A stretch of DNA of 64,000 nucleotides from Desmodus rotundus (Eukaryota > Chordata > Mammalia > Chiroptera > Phyllostomidae), in assembly GCF_022682495.2 (NCBI RefSeq), contig NC_071397.1, positions 17,432,739 through 17,496,738 on the forward strand. Direction: 5' to 3'. The stretch's first letter is position 1. Every line of letters starts with the position of its first letter. Below the pieces are notes generated by a model that worked only from the letters and a program-made list of their open reading frames with translations, was not told the origin of the DNA and did no database searches. Positions 47,831-59,725 of the stretch are shown piece after piece. Both the position numbers and the translations under genes were made by a program.

Positions 47831-47989
47831 ACTCAAATAGGCATTCCATAACTCATCTTTAAGTTCAGGATTTCACCATTCGTATCTCTTCAAATGGGCC
47901 TCCCTCTCTCTTTTTAGATACACAGAAAGGTGTGTCATGCCATCAAATGCATTTTCCACAAAGCAAACAGGAACTTTGCATAGTGAGCA

Positions 47990-48760
47990 ACTTGCATGGG
48001 ATTTGGCTGCTAGGAGAGGATTAATAAAATGATTATAAATAACAGAAAGAACAAAGGACCTTTATTTGAGAGCAAATAATCTTTAAATGTGAGGGCAGTT
48101 TACAATGCCACAGTGCTAGTAACTAGTAGTTCCTATTGAAGCTTAACCCAGGGGAATCTCCATGACTAATTATGTTTCCCATGTGTAACTGGGCAGAAAA
48201 AATATGTAAGACTTAGGAAGGTAGGACCTCCAATAAAATCAGACCTCCATTAAAATGGGATGTTGGAACACAAATGCTCTCTGATGTATTCTGTTACTTT
48301 TTGCACCCTTTTATCACTCAAAAACAAGGAAATCAATCTAGGGAAGAGGTGAGTTAGCATTTTGAAATGAATTGGGAAATTATAAATTATGAGCACTATT
48401 AATAAACCTGGTAGTTATAGCTCTATCAATATTTTATGTTATTTACAAATGGACTATAGATACAATTAAAGTCCACCAACCCATCCCAATTTATTAAAGC
48501 TCGTGTCCATTTTCAGAGTCACCTGAGACTCTAATTGCAGCCAAATAGACAGGGGACAGAGACGCGGCGAGGGTACTTGGGTCAAGATTTAAAATGCAGC
48601 CATTTAAAATAAAGGCCTCCCAAGCCAGACGGTACATTTTGACATAAATTGGATCCAAACGGGCATCACCATGTATATATTTTTGGTATTTATCTACAAA
48701 CACACAAATTCTCATGGGTGATATCAGATAGTGCCTGGGCACCCAAAATGTACACTGACC
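47990..48760. other. Candidate conserved noncoding segment
   Basis: No repeat signature; balanced sequence with motifs typical of developmental enhancers, such as AACAAAGG (SOX-like), TAATTATG, CATTTAAAATAAA and ATAAATT. A continuous 82-codon minus frame (48742-48494) crosses its right half without matching any family I know. Conservation cannot be seen from one sequence, so this is only a candidate. Confidence 0.35.
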
Positions 48761-48984
48761 TGGGACGTTTCTGATTCCGAAAACTCTGGGAGAGTTTCCC
48801 CCAAATTCCCACCTTTAGATTCTGTATCTGGGAGAAACATAATCAAACAGGAAGCATTAACAATTGTCTTTGTCTTAGTACCTTAGTCTACTTCCCCCAA
48901 GTCTTAAGTTCTCCTTCTTTGGTGAGGTTTTAAGTTTCTTTCAGTCATTCATTCATTCATCATTCATTTGACTAACTAGTTATT

Positions 48985-49490
48985 CACTGCTGTGTTACAA
49001 ATTACCCCCAAGGCTTAGTGGCTTAAAACTACACAGATTTATTGTCTTAGTTTCTGAGAGTCAAGAGTCTGGCCTCGGCTCAGCTGGGTCCTCTGCTTCA
49101 GGGGTTCTCACAAGGTTGGTCCCAAGAGCTGGGTCTCATTTCATGGAGAGGAAGCATCCCCGGCCAGCTCATGTGGTTGTTGGTAGGATTCAACAACCAC
49201 GTGCTGGTTGTTGAACTGAGGGCCTCAGCAACTTTCGTGGCCTCTCGCAGTTGTTTGCTACATGAACTTTCTAACGTGGCAGCTTGCTTCTCAAAGCATG
49301 CAGGCAGAAAAGGTGACTAACAAGATGAAAGTTACCATCTTTTGTAGCCTAAAAATGGAAGTGACATACCCTCATTACTCCATATTCTAAGAAGGTTTAA
49401 AAGAAAATGACCATAGGTAAATAGACTCTACAAAGCTATGAATACTAAGGAGGGGATAATTGGGGGTCACCTTAGAGGTTGCCAATCGCA
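48985..49490 (+). repeat. MaLR/ERVL-type LTR (MLT-like)
   Basis: CAAATTACCCCCAAGGCTTA, GTGGCTTAAAACTACACAGA, GCTGGGTCCTCTGCTTCAGG, TCATGTGGTTGTTGGTAGG, GTCACCTTAGAGGTTGCC in the order of a common eutherian LTR of this class. A short (ATTC)n lies just upstream at 48945-48962. Confidence 0.65.
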
Positions 49491-50145
49491 TTTGTCAAGA
49501 ATTTATAGATCACCCCCTAGCTGCCTGATGTTGTACTGGGTGCTGGGAATAGAGCAATAAACATTCTGCTCTCATCAGAACTCACAGCATATCTGGGAGA
49601 AAAGGGGGCAGACGTTAAATAGATGGTTGCCGTTGTGATAAGCACACTAAATTAGAAACACAGGGACCCAAGGAGCCATCCTGGTCTAGGCTGAGGGAGG
49701 CAGGATGTCAGGCAGGGTCATTCTAATGGAGACTTGAAGACAGACTGGCCCAGGAAGCGGCTTTCCAGGCAGAGGGAAGGGCCTACACAAACATCCTGAG
49801 GCAAGAAAGACGCGGCTGCAATTGAGGGAAGAATAGTCCGAAGGAAGAGGGAGAGACTGGGAAGAGCAAGAGGAGGAAGTGGGGCCTTGTCTGCTACATT
49901 AAGGAGTTTAATCCAGAGCCAAACACCAAAGGGACGCCCTTGAGAAGTGACTTGAGAGATCCCTTCGTCCACCTTTTTCCTTCTCCTGCAGCCTTCTCTC
50001 TACTAGCCTGCGGTGAGTCTCCAGGCTATGACCCCGCTACACACTCCTCCGAGGCCTGACTCCTCTAACCTGTACCGGTATCCTGCTGCTCTTGGACCAC
50101 GGAGTGACCGACGCTCTTCCTCCTTCCACCGGCAGGATTTTCTAG

Positions 50146-50345
50146 CAGTTTTCAAACTGTTTTCAAAAAGAACCAGATGTAGACCCTCACTATATAAAAC
50201 AGACAAAATCAGAACCACTTGGATCAAAGACTGTTACAGGAGAAGAAGGAACACCTGGGAGAACCCTCTCCCACCTTCCCATGGGGGTCCCAAGACACCG
50301 CTCTGGAGCTCTAGGGCACTGCAAGTCTCAGTTTGAGAAACATGT
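50146..50345. repeat. Possible hAT-Charlie MITE
   Basis: CAGTTTTCAAACTGTTTTCA at the left and CTCAGTTTGAGAAACATG at the right are near inverted repeats of the Charlie type. Family unassigned. Confidence 0.4.
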
Positions 50346-51559
50346 CCCTGGGCCACAACCTTTGCCAACTGTTATTCCCAAGGTCTCATTCTTGCAATAA
50401 ACTTTTACCGAATCCTACGATGAATCAGGCATGAAGCACGTACTGAGCGTACAAGTGATTAAGACATGGACTCCCTGTGTCAGGAGGGACTCAGGGGCAA
50501 ATGACTCACTGCATTGCCATATTATGTGCAGTTCTGAGGGCTGGGCAGGGAACTGTGGTGGCTCAAAGGGGATGCAGGCAAGGAAGACTTTAAGAGAAGC
50601 AGAAGCTGGAATTAAAAGAAATCTGCAGATGAACAAGGCCCCTGGCGGTACCTGGCTCTAAGGGGTTGCCCTTGCACCCGCAGTCCCTCCCTTCACTCTG
50701 CCCATCTCAGATGACACCGTCCAGATGGGACGCCCTCTTTCCCCATGCCAGGACAACTGCCCTAGGCTTTAACTAGAAAGGCCTTGATTGGTCTCCCAGG
50801 CCCTCTAACAAGTGTTAGAAAGCTTGTATTGGATTTCAATTTCTCATGCTTTCTGGGTTGGAATAGAAGATGAGCAAGTTTATAGAGTTCTAGACCCCAA
50901 ATTGTCTTTCCTTGCTTAAGAAGGAAGGACTGAGCAGAGCCTTTCCTCCTTACCAGGGCTCTGCAGCAGCCTTTGGCCTGTCTGGTTTCAGAGTCTTAGA
51001 CTGGGGTCACCCATCAAGTCAGGCATGGTCTGCTGGTCTCTGGGATTTTCCCTGATGTGCTTGCCAATCCAGAATTCTAGGGTGGGGTGGGTTCCATTTG
51101 CTGGTTAATAATCCAGGGACTTGACTAATCATTCATAATGACCTAAAGCTCTATCAATCCTAAAAGAGTAAATTCCATGACTTTAAAGTATTACAACAGT
51201 AAAGGATACAATAGTGGGCTGAGGCTACACAAAGTCAGAACAACTAGCCATTCAGAGGAAAAGGCTTTAAGACCGGATGCTGGGTTGTGCAAGCCTGGCA
51301 GTCTGTCTCATTGTTTTATCTCTCAGTGACTCATTCAACATCTTTTAGCTCAGCCTCAGGCCAGGTTTAGATAATAACAGCTAATAGTCCAGCTCAACTT
51401 TTCTTCTCCTCCCTAAGGTCTTCCCTCCAACAAAAAGTCAGCTCTGTCTTTGTCCTACGAACTCTGATCACCTCTTGATTTTCCGCACGTTGTCAACTAC
51501 TAGCACAGTATCTTGGAACACCTACACCTCTTACAATGTTTCATGAAAATGTTATAGTG

Positions 51560-51725
51560 TCTGTCTTCTCAGCATTGCACTTTGTCTGCCGGAGAAGATC
51601 GTAAGCACTTTTCATACTCAGGGAATGCTTTACCCTTGTTGGTATTCATGGTCCTCTCCCACCTCCAGTCGACTTAGCACAGTGTCACACTACTAGTGCT
51701 CTATAAATATTTGTGTGTGAATGAA
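51560..51725 (+). repeat. L2 3'-end relic
   Basis: TCGACTTAGCACAGTGTCAC, GTGCTCTATAAATATTTGTG, TGTGAATGAA. Confidence 0.72.
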
Positions 51726-52090
51726 CAACCCTGGCCTGCCCCCCGTAATGTACAGCCAGTCTCACTGACATGAGGGTGACCTAGCCAGGCAGCTGTGGGG
51801 GAAGGAAGTTCCCGAGGCAGTCTGGGTGGGCTGCATATGGTTCCCAGCTGGCAGGCAATGTCCACAGACCCCAGGCCAAGTGCATGTGAAAGTAAACATA
51901 TTTATGCCTTGAAAAAGGAGTCCCTGATTAAGCCTGCAGAGAGGGTGATTACCATTTACTTACCCCCAGCTTGGACGACTTATCACCAGTCTTCACTCCC
52001 ACCTTTTCCTTTAGTTATAAGTTAACTATTTTTACATGTTACTTCTTTACCCAACAGGGCATTCCCAGAAAACAGCCAACCTGAGCATTC

Positions 52091-52638
52091 TATGGGTTGG
52101 TCAAAGAGTCCATTTAGTTTTTTCTGTAAAATAAGACACATTTTTCATTTTCACCAATAACTTTATTGATTTGGATATTTTGAGTATGTTGGCTATTTCC
52201 CGCTATTGGCTTCTAGTGGGTAGAGGCCAGGGGTGCTGCTAAACATCTTCCAATGCATAAGACAGCCCCACGGCAAAGAATCATTTGGCCGAATGCCAAT
52301 AGTACAAAGCAACTTTACAAACCACTTTTGACACATTCGATCAGTCATAGCACCCTTTCCATACACTGCACAAATCTTTTGCATTTCAGTTGCAATTTTA
52401 CCTTTTTTGAAATAATAAAGCATAATATGCCAAAAATGTTGTCTATTTTCTTCCATCTTCAATATTAAAATGGCTGTACATAATTCACCAATTTTGATGT
52501 CTTTTTCTAATGTATGCTCATATGACAGCCGTAACAATACAATCTAACAAAATTGTTTCGAATGAAGTTAAAGACAGCTAAACACTACTAGAGCCATCGT
52601 ATGGAAAAAACAAAATGAACTTTTTGGCCAACCCAATA
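52091..52638. mobile_element. Chimeric mariner MITE, copy 2
   Basis: Same element as at 21151-21705, colinear throughout: end TATGGGTTGGTCAAAGAG on the left, complement TTTTTGGCCAACCCAATA on the right. MER20-like insert at about 52202-52304 (CTAGTGGGTAGAGGCCAGGG, GGTGCTGCTAAACATCTTCC). Minus-strand transposase N-terminal relic to the right of the insert and a short helix-turn-helix relic (NILKISKSIKLLVKMKNVS) running into the terminal repeat on the left. Confidence 0.88.
52300..52470 (-). pseudogene. Mariner transposase N-terminal relic
   Basis: Within copy 2, the minus frame reads KMEENRQHFWHIMLYYFKKG, then KIATEMQKICAVYGKGAMTD and RMCQKWF. This is the first DNA-binding helix-turn-helix part of an irritans-type mariner transposase. 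The open frame (52537-52193, 114 codons) then runs into the MER20-like insert, so the rest of its residues are not transposase. The DDD catalytic domain is absent. Confidence 0.8.
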
Positions 52639-53319
52639 TTTAGAGCAGCACAGTTTTTATTTCTTTCCCACTATCGCCATCTACCCAGACTATAGGCGAT
52701 TAGAGTCTCATCTCCCTCCGGCTAGATGAGAAGTTGGAGAGTGGATACGCAGAGTGCCACGATGCTCTTCTTCAGTGACACGATTTGCTTTTCAGTGCAC
52801 GTAGACAGTGCACGTCCTTAGCCCTGGATAACCGTGTGAGGAGCGGGTTAGGCTCCTGTTCTGGGACGTGCCCTCCTGGCTTTATGGCTATGACTGACTC
52901 ATTAAACCATCTGGCAACTTTCTTCCTACCATTAAAGATATGAAGGAGACTAGGGATGTTATGAGTTGTTTCTCAGGCTTAAGAACATTTGAGAATGAAT
53001 TGCTTTTTGTTTATTCCTTCTAGGAAAAAGGTACACAAAAAGTGTGGATTCCTGGCCTCACCTTTTCCATAAACTGGATCCTCTTTCTGGCTTCCCTGTT
53101 TCTAGCAACAGCACCATTTTCTACTTGGCACCTTTCAGAGGCAACCAGTCAAGTCTTATCAAGTCTTCCTTTCCCAGGCCTGTGCATCTGTCCTTTTCTA
53201 TACGCCTCATTCATTCCCTTGGTGACTATTACTGCGCATCAGTGAAACCCAAGCCATTATATTGGTTGCAATGGATAGAAATAAGATAAAGCTAAGAAAT
53301 GTATGGAAGTAAGAAATAA

Positions 53320-53527
53320 GCCCTGGCTGGTGTGGCTCAGTGGACTGAATGCCAGCCTGTGAACCAAAAGGTCACCGGTTTGATTCCTGGCCAGGGCACA
53401 TGCCTGGGTTGCAAGTCAGTACCCAGTCAGGGGTGTGCAAGAGGCAACCAATTGATGTTTTTCTCCCTCTCTTTCTCCCTCCCTCCCTCGCTCTCTCTGA
53501 AAATAGATAAATAAAATCTTTATAAAA
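53320..53527 (+). mobile_element. Ves-type SINE
   Basis: Head GCCCTGGCTGGTGTGGCTCA, B-box-like CACCGGTTTGATTCC, CT body and AAATAGATAAATAAA tail. AAGAAATAA-type duplications flank it (53308-53319 and after 53527). Confidence 0.95.
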
Positions 53528-53669
53528 AAGAAATAAGAAATAAGATGGTTCTCACCACTAAGAAAGTTACAAACCTTCTTAAAAGAGTCACAATTATCAA
53601 CTATTTGTCAGCTTTCTCCCCTCACATGTGACAAACTGAAGTTCCAAGTCTAATCTTCCATTTGCAATC

Positions 53670-53880
53670 TCTTATTCATTCTCTCTATCAAACACTCTAA
53701 TGTCAAATTAACATTCCTAAATGTTTTAACACATCATCTTATGGAGCTACCACTTTGAATAGCTCTTCACTGCTCACAGGATAAAGATCAAACTCTTAAT
53801 TTAACTCTTACGTTCAAGAGCTTCTAAAATCTTGAATGGACTTATTTCCTGATCTCATTTCCCACAACTTCTCATAAATC
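53670..53880 (+). repeat. Possible L2 fragment
   Basis: CACTGCTCACAGGATAAAGA, TCAAACTCTTAATTTAACTC and ACGTTCAAGAGCTTCTAAAA suggest the mid part of an L2 3' region. Confidence 0.45.
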
Positions 53881-54626
53881 TTCTGCTTGGAAAAATTGGA
53901 TTGGTTAATTACTATACTGAAAGTATACATCCTTTCCCCAATCTCTTTATTGACATATTCAAGAACGGACTGGATGTCTTCCGTGTGGCCACGCTGTGAT
54001 TAGAGATGATGAACAAAGTTTCTGCACTCGGAGAGCTTATAGTTCAGTCAAGGATACAGACACATGAAATGACCATGGCAACAACAGAAGGAGCGCTGGA
54101 TGCAATGGGAGCACACAAAACCACACTTAACCCAGCCTTGGAGAGGCAAAGAACATCACTCAGAGAAAAAGACATCTAAAGAGAGTAGAAGTTAGGCAAT
54201 AAGCACAGACAGAAAATGCAGTGTATTCAGTGGCCTGGTGCTAGGGACATGTTTTTCAGTAACTGAGAGAATCTGAATCAGAATGGAGCATGAAATACAA
54301 ATCAATGTGTGTGTGTATAAGAAGCCCAGATCTTCATAAACCAGGCTAACAACAGTTTCGGCTGCACAGGTTGGAAGCAGCCCAGTGTCAAGACTATATT
54401 TAGCAGTCATCTAGAGAATGCCATACACCCGCATCGGGAATGGAGTGTTTGAGAGCATTAGTAAGTAATGTCTTTTCTTTCCAGGATTATTGTTAATGAT
54501 ATTGTTAAGATGTTTGATCAATTTTCCTGCATTCATCCTGAAAGTATGAGAAATCCCAACCGTGCCATTCTTTGAGAATTCACAGTGTTGCAGAGCCTTG
54601 GAAGAATATGGGAGATTTGTCTAAAT

Positions 54627-54891
54627 CAGCAATTTTCAACATTTTTCATCTCATGGCACACATAAACAAATTACTAAAATTTTGTGACATACCAAAAAGT
54701 GTATATGGTTTGCCAATCTGACAAAAAATAGGAATAATTTTGATTCATTCACACTGGACAGCTATCATTGGGGTGGCTGTTGTCATTTTTTTATTTGACA
54801 ATCTGAGGGAAAAGAGGTCAGTGCCCCTGACTAAATAGTCATGTGTTGCATGTTTCAGAAATGCCCGCAGCACACCAGCTGAAAATCGCTG
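54627..54891. mobile_element. hAT MITE with 8-bp target duplication
   Basis: 265 bp with terminal inverted repeats CAGCAATTTTCA and TGAAAATCGCTG (complement CAGCGATTTTCA, one mismatch). The 8-bp flanks are GTCTAAAT (54619-54626) and GTCTACAT (54892-54899). The outer CAGCGATTTTCA and TCATGGCACAC motifs fit the hAT-Charlie group (MER113-like). No transposase. Confidence 0.85.
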
Positions 54892-54954
54892 GTCTACATC
54901 AATGTAGAGACAGGTACATCACCTGGTGGTATGTCATATCAAATACTTGCCATA

Positions 54955-55165
54955 AGGAGAATAGCAACCACCGGTTGAGCACTAAGTACACGCTCATATA
55001 CTCATCTGACTTTGTGTGAGATACCTATTGTTACGCCCACTTTGACAATGAGAAAACTGAGACCCAAATGGTTTAAGTAAGTGACTCACGGTCTTAGAGT
55101 TGATTGCAAATATTTGCTTATTATGAACAAATAAAACTGGAATTTGAACCCAGAACTAACTGATT
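54955..55165 (-). repeat. MIR relic
   Basis: TTGAGCACTAAGTACACGCT, AATGAGAAAACTGAGACCCA and TGGAATTTGAACCCAGAACT in reverse order. Confidence 0.82.
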
Positions 55166-56019
55166 CCAAAGCACAGGTAACTTAAAGGTTTTGTTTAGTT
55201 GACATTTACTCTGTATTAATCAGGGATATTTTATAATATTTCCTTTCCACTATCCTTTCTCCTGAGTCCAGGTGTTTAGGCTACTGCATGTTTTGCCCAG
55301 AGTGGTAGCTGTACAACAAATACACAAAGCGCTGAACAAAGAAATGAGGAGTAAAGGAGAGAGACACCAGGGCAGAGGGTGAGGGATGTTTCAGAGTGAT
55401 CTGTACTGATGAGATACGGGAGACCAGAATTTAAACCATGCAAAAATGAGTAGGACAAACGTTTCTCTCACTGACTTCGGCTCAGGTCCGCACCTGACTG
55501 TAATAACCAGTGGGCTGCGGTGAAAAATAGCTTCTCTCCTATGGCCCATTTGAGAGATGTAAGGAATGATTCCGTACACAAGGCTCCCTTGTATGGCGGA
55601 ACACAAGGACACAGAACTGAGTCCTCCAAAAACAGGCCCATGTCCAGGATTTAAAAACCGCCAACCAACCTGTACGCAGAAACAGTCATTCATTTAGACA
55701 CGCAGGAACTGAACGACTTGAGAAATGTTCCAAACCAAACGGCACAGGGTAACAAACAAACAGCGGCAGCTCGCTCGCAGGAGGTTTCCAGGAATCACCC
55801 TGCCCAGTAAAGAAAACAACGACCCAGGGCTGCTCGTTAACCAGTTCCAGCCTGAGAGGATAACTCTAAGTCTTAATGCTGCTTTATTATTTACTAATGG
55901 AAAAAATAATGAAAATGATCCAAGACATCGAAAATAGCTTAGGAACTCAATGAGAAATCAGAATATGTTGGCTGATATTCTACTATTTACCACCAAGCCT
56001 AGGAAAGAAACACACAGAT

Positions 56020-56465
56020 GCTATCACAACATCGCTTGTGATTACAGAAACCCAGAAACAACCTACATACCCATTAATGCAGATGGCTCACACAGTAGTA
56101 TAGTCCTAGCGCGGAGTACCGCACAAGGAGGAAGGCAGAACTAATGAGCACTGCCACGTCCTCAGAGGACTAGCTCTCCTCGCATCCAGCTGAGTGAAAA
56201 AAGTAAGTTGCAGAATAATGTGTACAGTTGACAATACCAAAGTACTAAAAACTTGAAAGTAAAACTAAGTTGGAGCGACTCTATATCTTTTTTGAGAGTA
56301 AATATGGTGGAAAAAGTTCTGGAATGATACATAGCAAAGTGATGAGTGGTTGAGTTTTGGGGACGAGCACAGAATAGTGGAAGTGAGGACTGCAGTTTTA
56401 TTACTAACAGTTCATTTTTATAAGCAGATATATTCATGTACCAGCTGTGTAATTACAGATTAGTA
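56020..56465 (+). repeat. Old L1 3' end (L1M)
   Basis: CCAGAAACAACCTACATACC, GTGAAAAAAGTAAGTTGCAG, AATAATGTGTACAGTTGACA, TCTGGAATGATACATAGCAA. Confidence 0.78.
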
Positions 56466-56879
56466 ATAATTGTTAAATAAATCATAATAAGTTAACTTGA
56501 AAAAGAACAGATTTTAGGGCTACTAGTACAAAGATCCCACTTAGATATCTGCCAAATACAAGTAAGAAAAAGAATTCTGAACGTAAGAAATTCAGACTTC
56601 TTAACAAAGACCTTCCATTGGCATTGGTGTATTGAGACTACGAAACCATGTTTTCTGTTACGTGGTGTTTTGAGATTATAAACAGATAAGCAAATGAACC
56701 TGTGAAGACCTTCTTACTGAAAATCTTTATTACTAGGAAACACGTAATGAGTAGACTTGGGAGTAGATAAGAAAACCCTCCTAAAATAAAGTGAAATTGA
56801 GTAGCATATCCAGAATTATGCTTAGTTTTCCAATATATGAGCAATTATTGAGTGGAAGACACTGAAAAAATTATAATCA

Positions 56880-57320
56880 TGATAGCGGTGAAAAGCATAA
56901 AACACCCTAGAATATACAGGCACCATGTCACCAAAACTTTATTAAGAAATATAAAAGTAGACTGAAATACGGAAAGGTAGATCACATTCCTGGGTGAAAA
57001 AACTGACTATTGATAAGGACGAATAAATCCTTCACACATTAATTTACAAGACTAAGGCAATCCCATCGAAAAATCCCAGTGGAATTTTATTTTATTTCTT
57101 TGTTGGAATTTGAGGACATAATTCTAAAATTCACTTGGAAAAACAGATTGACCAAAAAATCAAGGTTTTTCTTGTTCTACTATATATTAAAATATAGCAC
57201 AGAACATCAATTTTTAAAATGTTGTGGTATTGTTATAAGGTTCAAAAGAAGAATTAATGAAACAGAATACAACATCTGTTCTGAAACAGATCTATCTGTC
57301 TAGTCATACATGTATCTGAG
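56880..57320 (+). repeat. L1 ORF2 fragment
   Basis: GGCAATCCCATCGAAAAATC, CCCAGTGGAATTTTATTT, ATAATTCTAAAATTCACTTGG, coding in plus for a decayed ILKFTWKNRLTKKSR segment of ORF2. Confidence 0.75.
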
Positions 57321-57764
57321 ATAAATACCATGATCCAATGATAAAAGATAGGATTATCCAACCGATGATAATTGGTTATCCTCTGTTGATACCAGATGAT
57401 TACTTTTAATTGGTTACATGAAAAGAACAACAAAACCAAGATCACTTCCAATGTTTTTGCTTAAAATTTTCCATGTAACCATAGATCCATAATTTTAATT
57501 GAAAATGTCAATATAGATGTAGTCAATATTTATAGAGTGCATTCTAGCATAAACAAAATAAGAGATCATAAAAAGAAAGCTTATGTTTTGATCAAATAAA
57601 AAAAGTAAAACCCTTTAGAAGGCTTCTGAGTTACACAATTATAGAGGGAGGATGGTGGGTCCTAGAGCCACGCAGCCCCCCACAGCCTTGCCTCTGTACA
57701 TCAAAAACAACATCATCCAAATTTTAAAAAGGTGGAATTGAAAAGCACTTCAATATATGTGGCA

Positions 57765-58212
57765 AAGCAATTTAGACAGAGTGATCCCTTACAATCCTTC
57801 CAATGGCTTCCATCTCATGCTACGTCTAAGCCACAGTCCTTCAAGTGGCCTCCAGGGCCTAGGGCCACCTCTCTGACCTCATTTGCTCCTTTTTCCCTCT
57901 ATTACTCCACACCAAGCCCACTGGCTACCTCATCATGCCTTGAACCCATCAAGCACACTCCCATTCCCTGTCACTTTTTCAATAGGGTTACTGCCCCAGG
58001 GGCTTGCTTTATTTTCCTCCATGGTACCAAACCCCACTGGCATTCTGTGGATTTGCTGGTTTCTCTGTGTCCTGTCTGCCTGCCTCTTGAATGTAAGCTC
58101 TGTGATGAGAGGGGTTGTGCCTACTTTGATCACTCCTATGTATTTCCAGCATCTAGGACAGTGCTTGCATCTAGTACTCAGTATTTATTTGTTAAATGGC
58201 TAAATAAACATA
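57765..58212 (+). repeat. L2 LINE, long fragment
   Basis: CCTTCCAATGGCTTCCATCT, CCTCTCTGACCTCATTTGCT, GTTACTGCCCCAGGGGCTTG, GAATGTAAGCTCTGTGATGA and CAGTATTTATTTGTTAAATG; about 450 bp with the full 3' terminus. The 162-codon open frame across it is chance. Confidence 0.88.
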
Positions 58213-58959
58213 CTTATTAATTTGTACTTTTAGTATAATTAACAGAGAATCATTTGAGCTAACTTAAGTTAAAACTAAGGGTGGAGAGTCAGCTGGATCT
58301 CAGTTACCAGGACCCGCACTGCAACATTATCACGACCTGAGATTGTTCTCTCTCTCTTCCCTGCTTCATATTTACCTCTCCCCGCAGAGCCTTGTCTCTG
58401 TTTCCCACAGCACATGGTGGTCAGATGGCCCCCCAGAAACACCCAAGTTTTGCTATAACTTGTCCAGCTACCGAGAGAGAGGATCACCTGATTTTGTTGG
58501 TGAAATTCCAAATCCCTGTGAATAACTCAGTTTGGATTAACATCTATCCCAGGGCCATTGACGATGCTGAGGGCTGGGGGTGGGGGGGTCGAAGTTCACT
58601 GTGAAGCCATGGCTGCCCGGCTACAACCATGAGGACAGAGGAAAGGGAAATTTCTAGGCAGATAAGCCAATGCTACAACATAAAATTAACTCTTTTTGAT
58701 CAATTATTTAAAATGCCAATCCGTAATTTAAAAATGAAAAAGATATAAACAGACAACTTACTTTAAAAAAAAGGAATACAATTGTCCAATATATTTTAAA
58801 AAGGACTTGAACTTATTTATTATCCAAAAAAGTCAATAAAATGATGGTATATTGTTGGGGAAAATATTTGCCACAATATGACAATAACTTAATATCCTAA
58901 ATATATAAGGTGTTAATAAACATCGAAAATGAAAGATGTTAACACTGTCTAGAGAATGC

Positions 58960-59509
58960 AAAGGATGTGAAAAAACTCATAAAAGAGAGAAAACTTGGAA
59001 AGACATCCATGTTCATGGATTGAAAGATACAAGTACTATCCACAGTGACATATAGATTTAATGCAATTCCTATTAAAATCTCAATGGTGTATTTTGCAGA
59101 AATCAAAAAGTCCATCCTAAAATTCTTATGGAATTTCAAGGGACTACATATATCCAAAACAACCTTGAAAAAAAACAAAGTTGAAGGTCTCATGTTTCAT
59201 AATTTGAAAGCTGATTACAAAGCTACAATAATCAAAACAGTATGTTACTGGCCTAAAGAAGCACATGGAGCTTCAGAATAGAGAGCCCAGAAATATACCC
59301 TCACATATATAGTCAACGAATTTTTGGCAAGCATGCCAAGACCATTCAAAGAGAAAAGGACAGTCCTTTTAACAAATGGAGTTGGAAAAAACTGAATATC
59401 ACATGCAAAATAATGAATATGGACCCTTAATTTACACCATATACAAAAATCAACTCAAAATGGATTAAAGACCTAAAGGTAAGAGCTAAAACTATAAAAC
59501 TCACAGAAA
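58960..59509 (+). mobile_element. L1, ORF2 part before SINE
   Basis: Plus frames encode FNAIPIKISMVYFAEIKKSI and LKFLWNFKGLHISKTTLKKN, ORF2 in the region after reverse transcriptase. Frame broken at several points. Continues at 59726. Confidence 0.9.
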
Positions 59510-59510
59510 A

Positions 59511-59725
59511 GCCTTGGCTGGTGTGGCTCAGTGGACTGAGTGGCTGCCTGTGAACCAAAGGGTCATGGATTCAATTCCCAGTCAGGGCACGTGCCTGGGT
59601 TACAGGCCAGGTCCCCAGTAGGCGACGGCACGAGAGGCAACCACACACTGATGTTTCTTTCCCTCTCTCCCTCCCTTCTCCTCTTTCTAAAAATAAATAA
59701 ATAAAATCTTTAAAAAATAAATAAA
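59511..59725 (+). mobile_element. Ves-type SINE inside L1
   Basis: Head GCCTTGGCTGGTGTGGCTCA, CATGGATTCAATTCCC B-box, CT body and AAATAAATAAATAAA tail. AAAACTC(A/C) flanks both sides as a short duplication. Confidence 0.94.

Larger units (their letters stand above)
49500..52085. other. Intergenic sequence
   Basis: An old LINE-like piece (GGGTGCTGGGAATAGAGC) lies near 49540, the possible hAT relic at 50146 and an L2 end at 51560. Otherwise unassigned, with no supported exon. Confidence 0.45.

Noticed and set aside
57732..58220. 162-codon open frame as a gene
   Set aside because: It lies across a long L2 fragment; the stop-free run is chance.
2644..59725. tRNA genes suggested by A/B-box-like motifs
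   Set aside because: These lie in Ves SINE heads with attached CT-rich bodies and A-rich tails; they are tRNA-derived retroposons, not tRNA genes.
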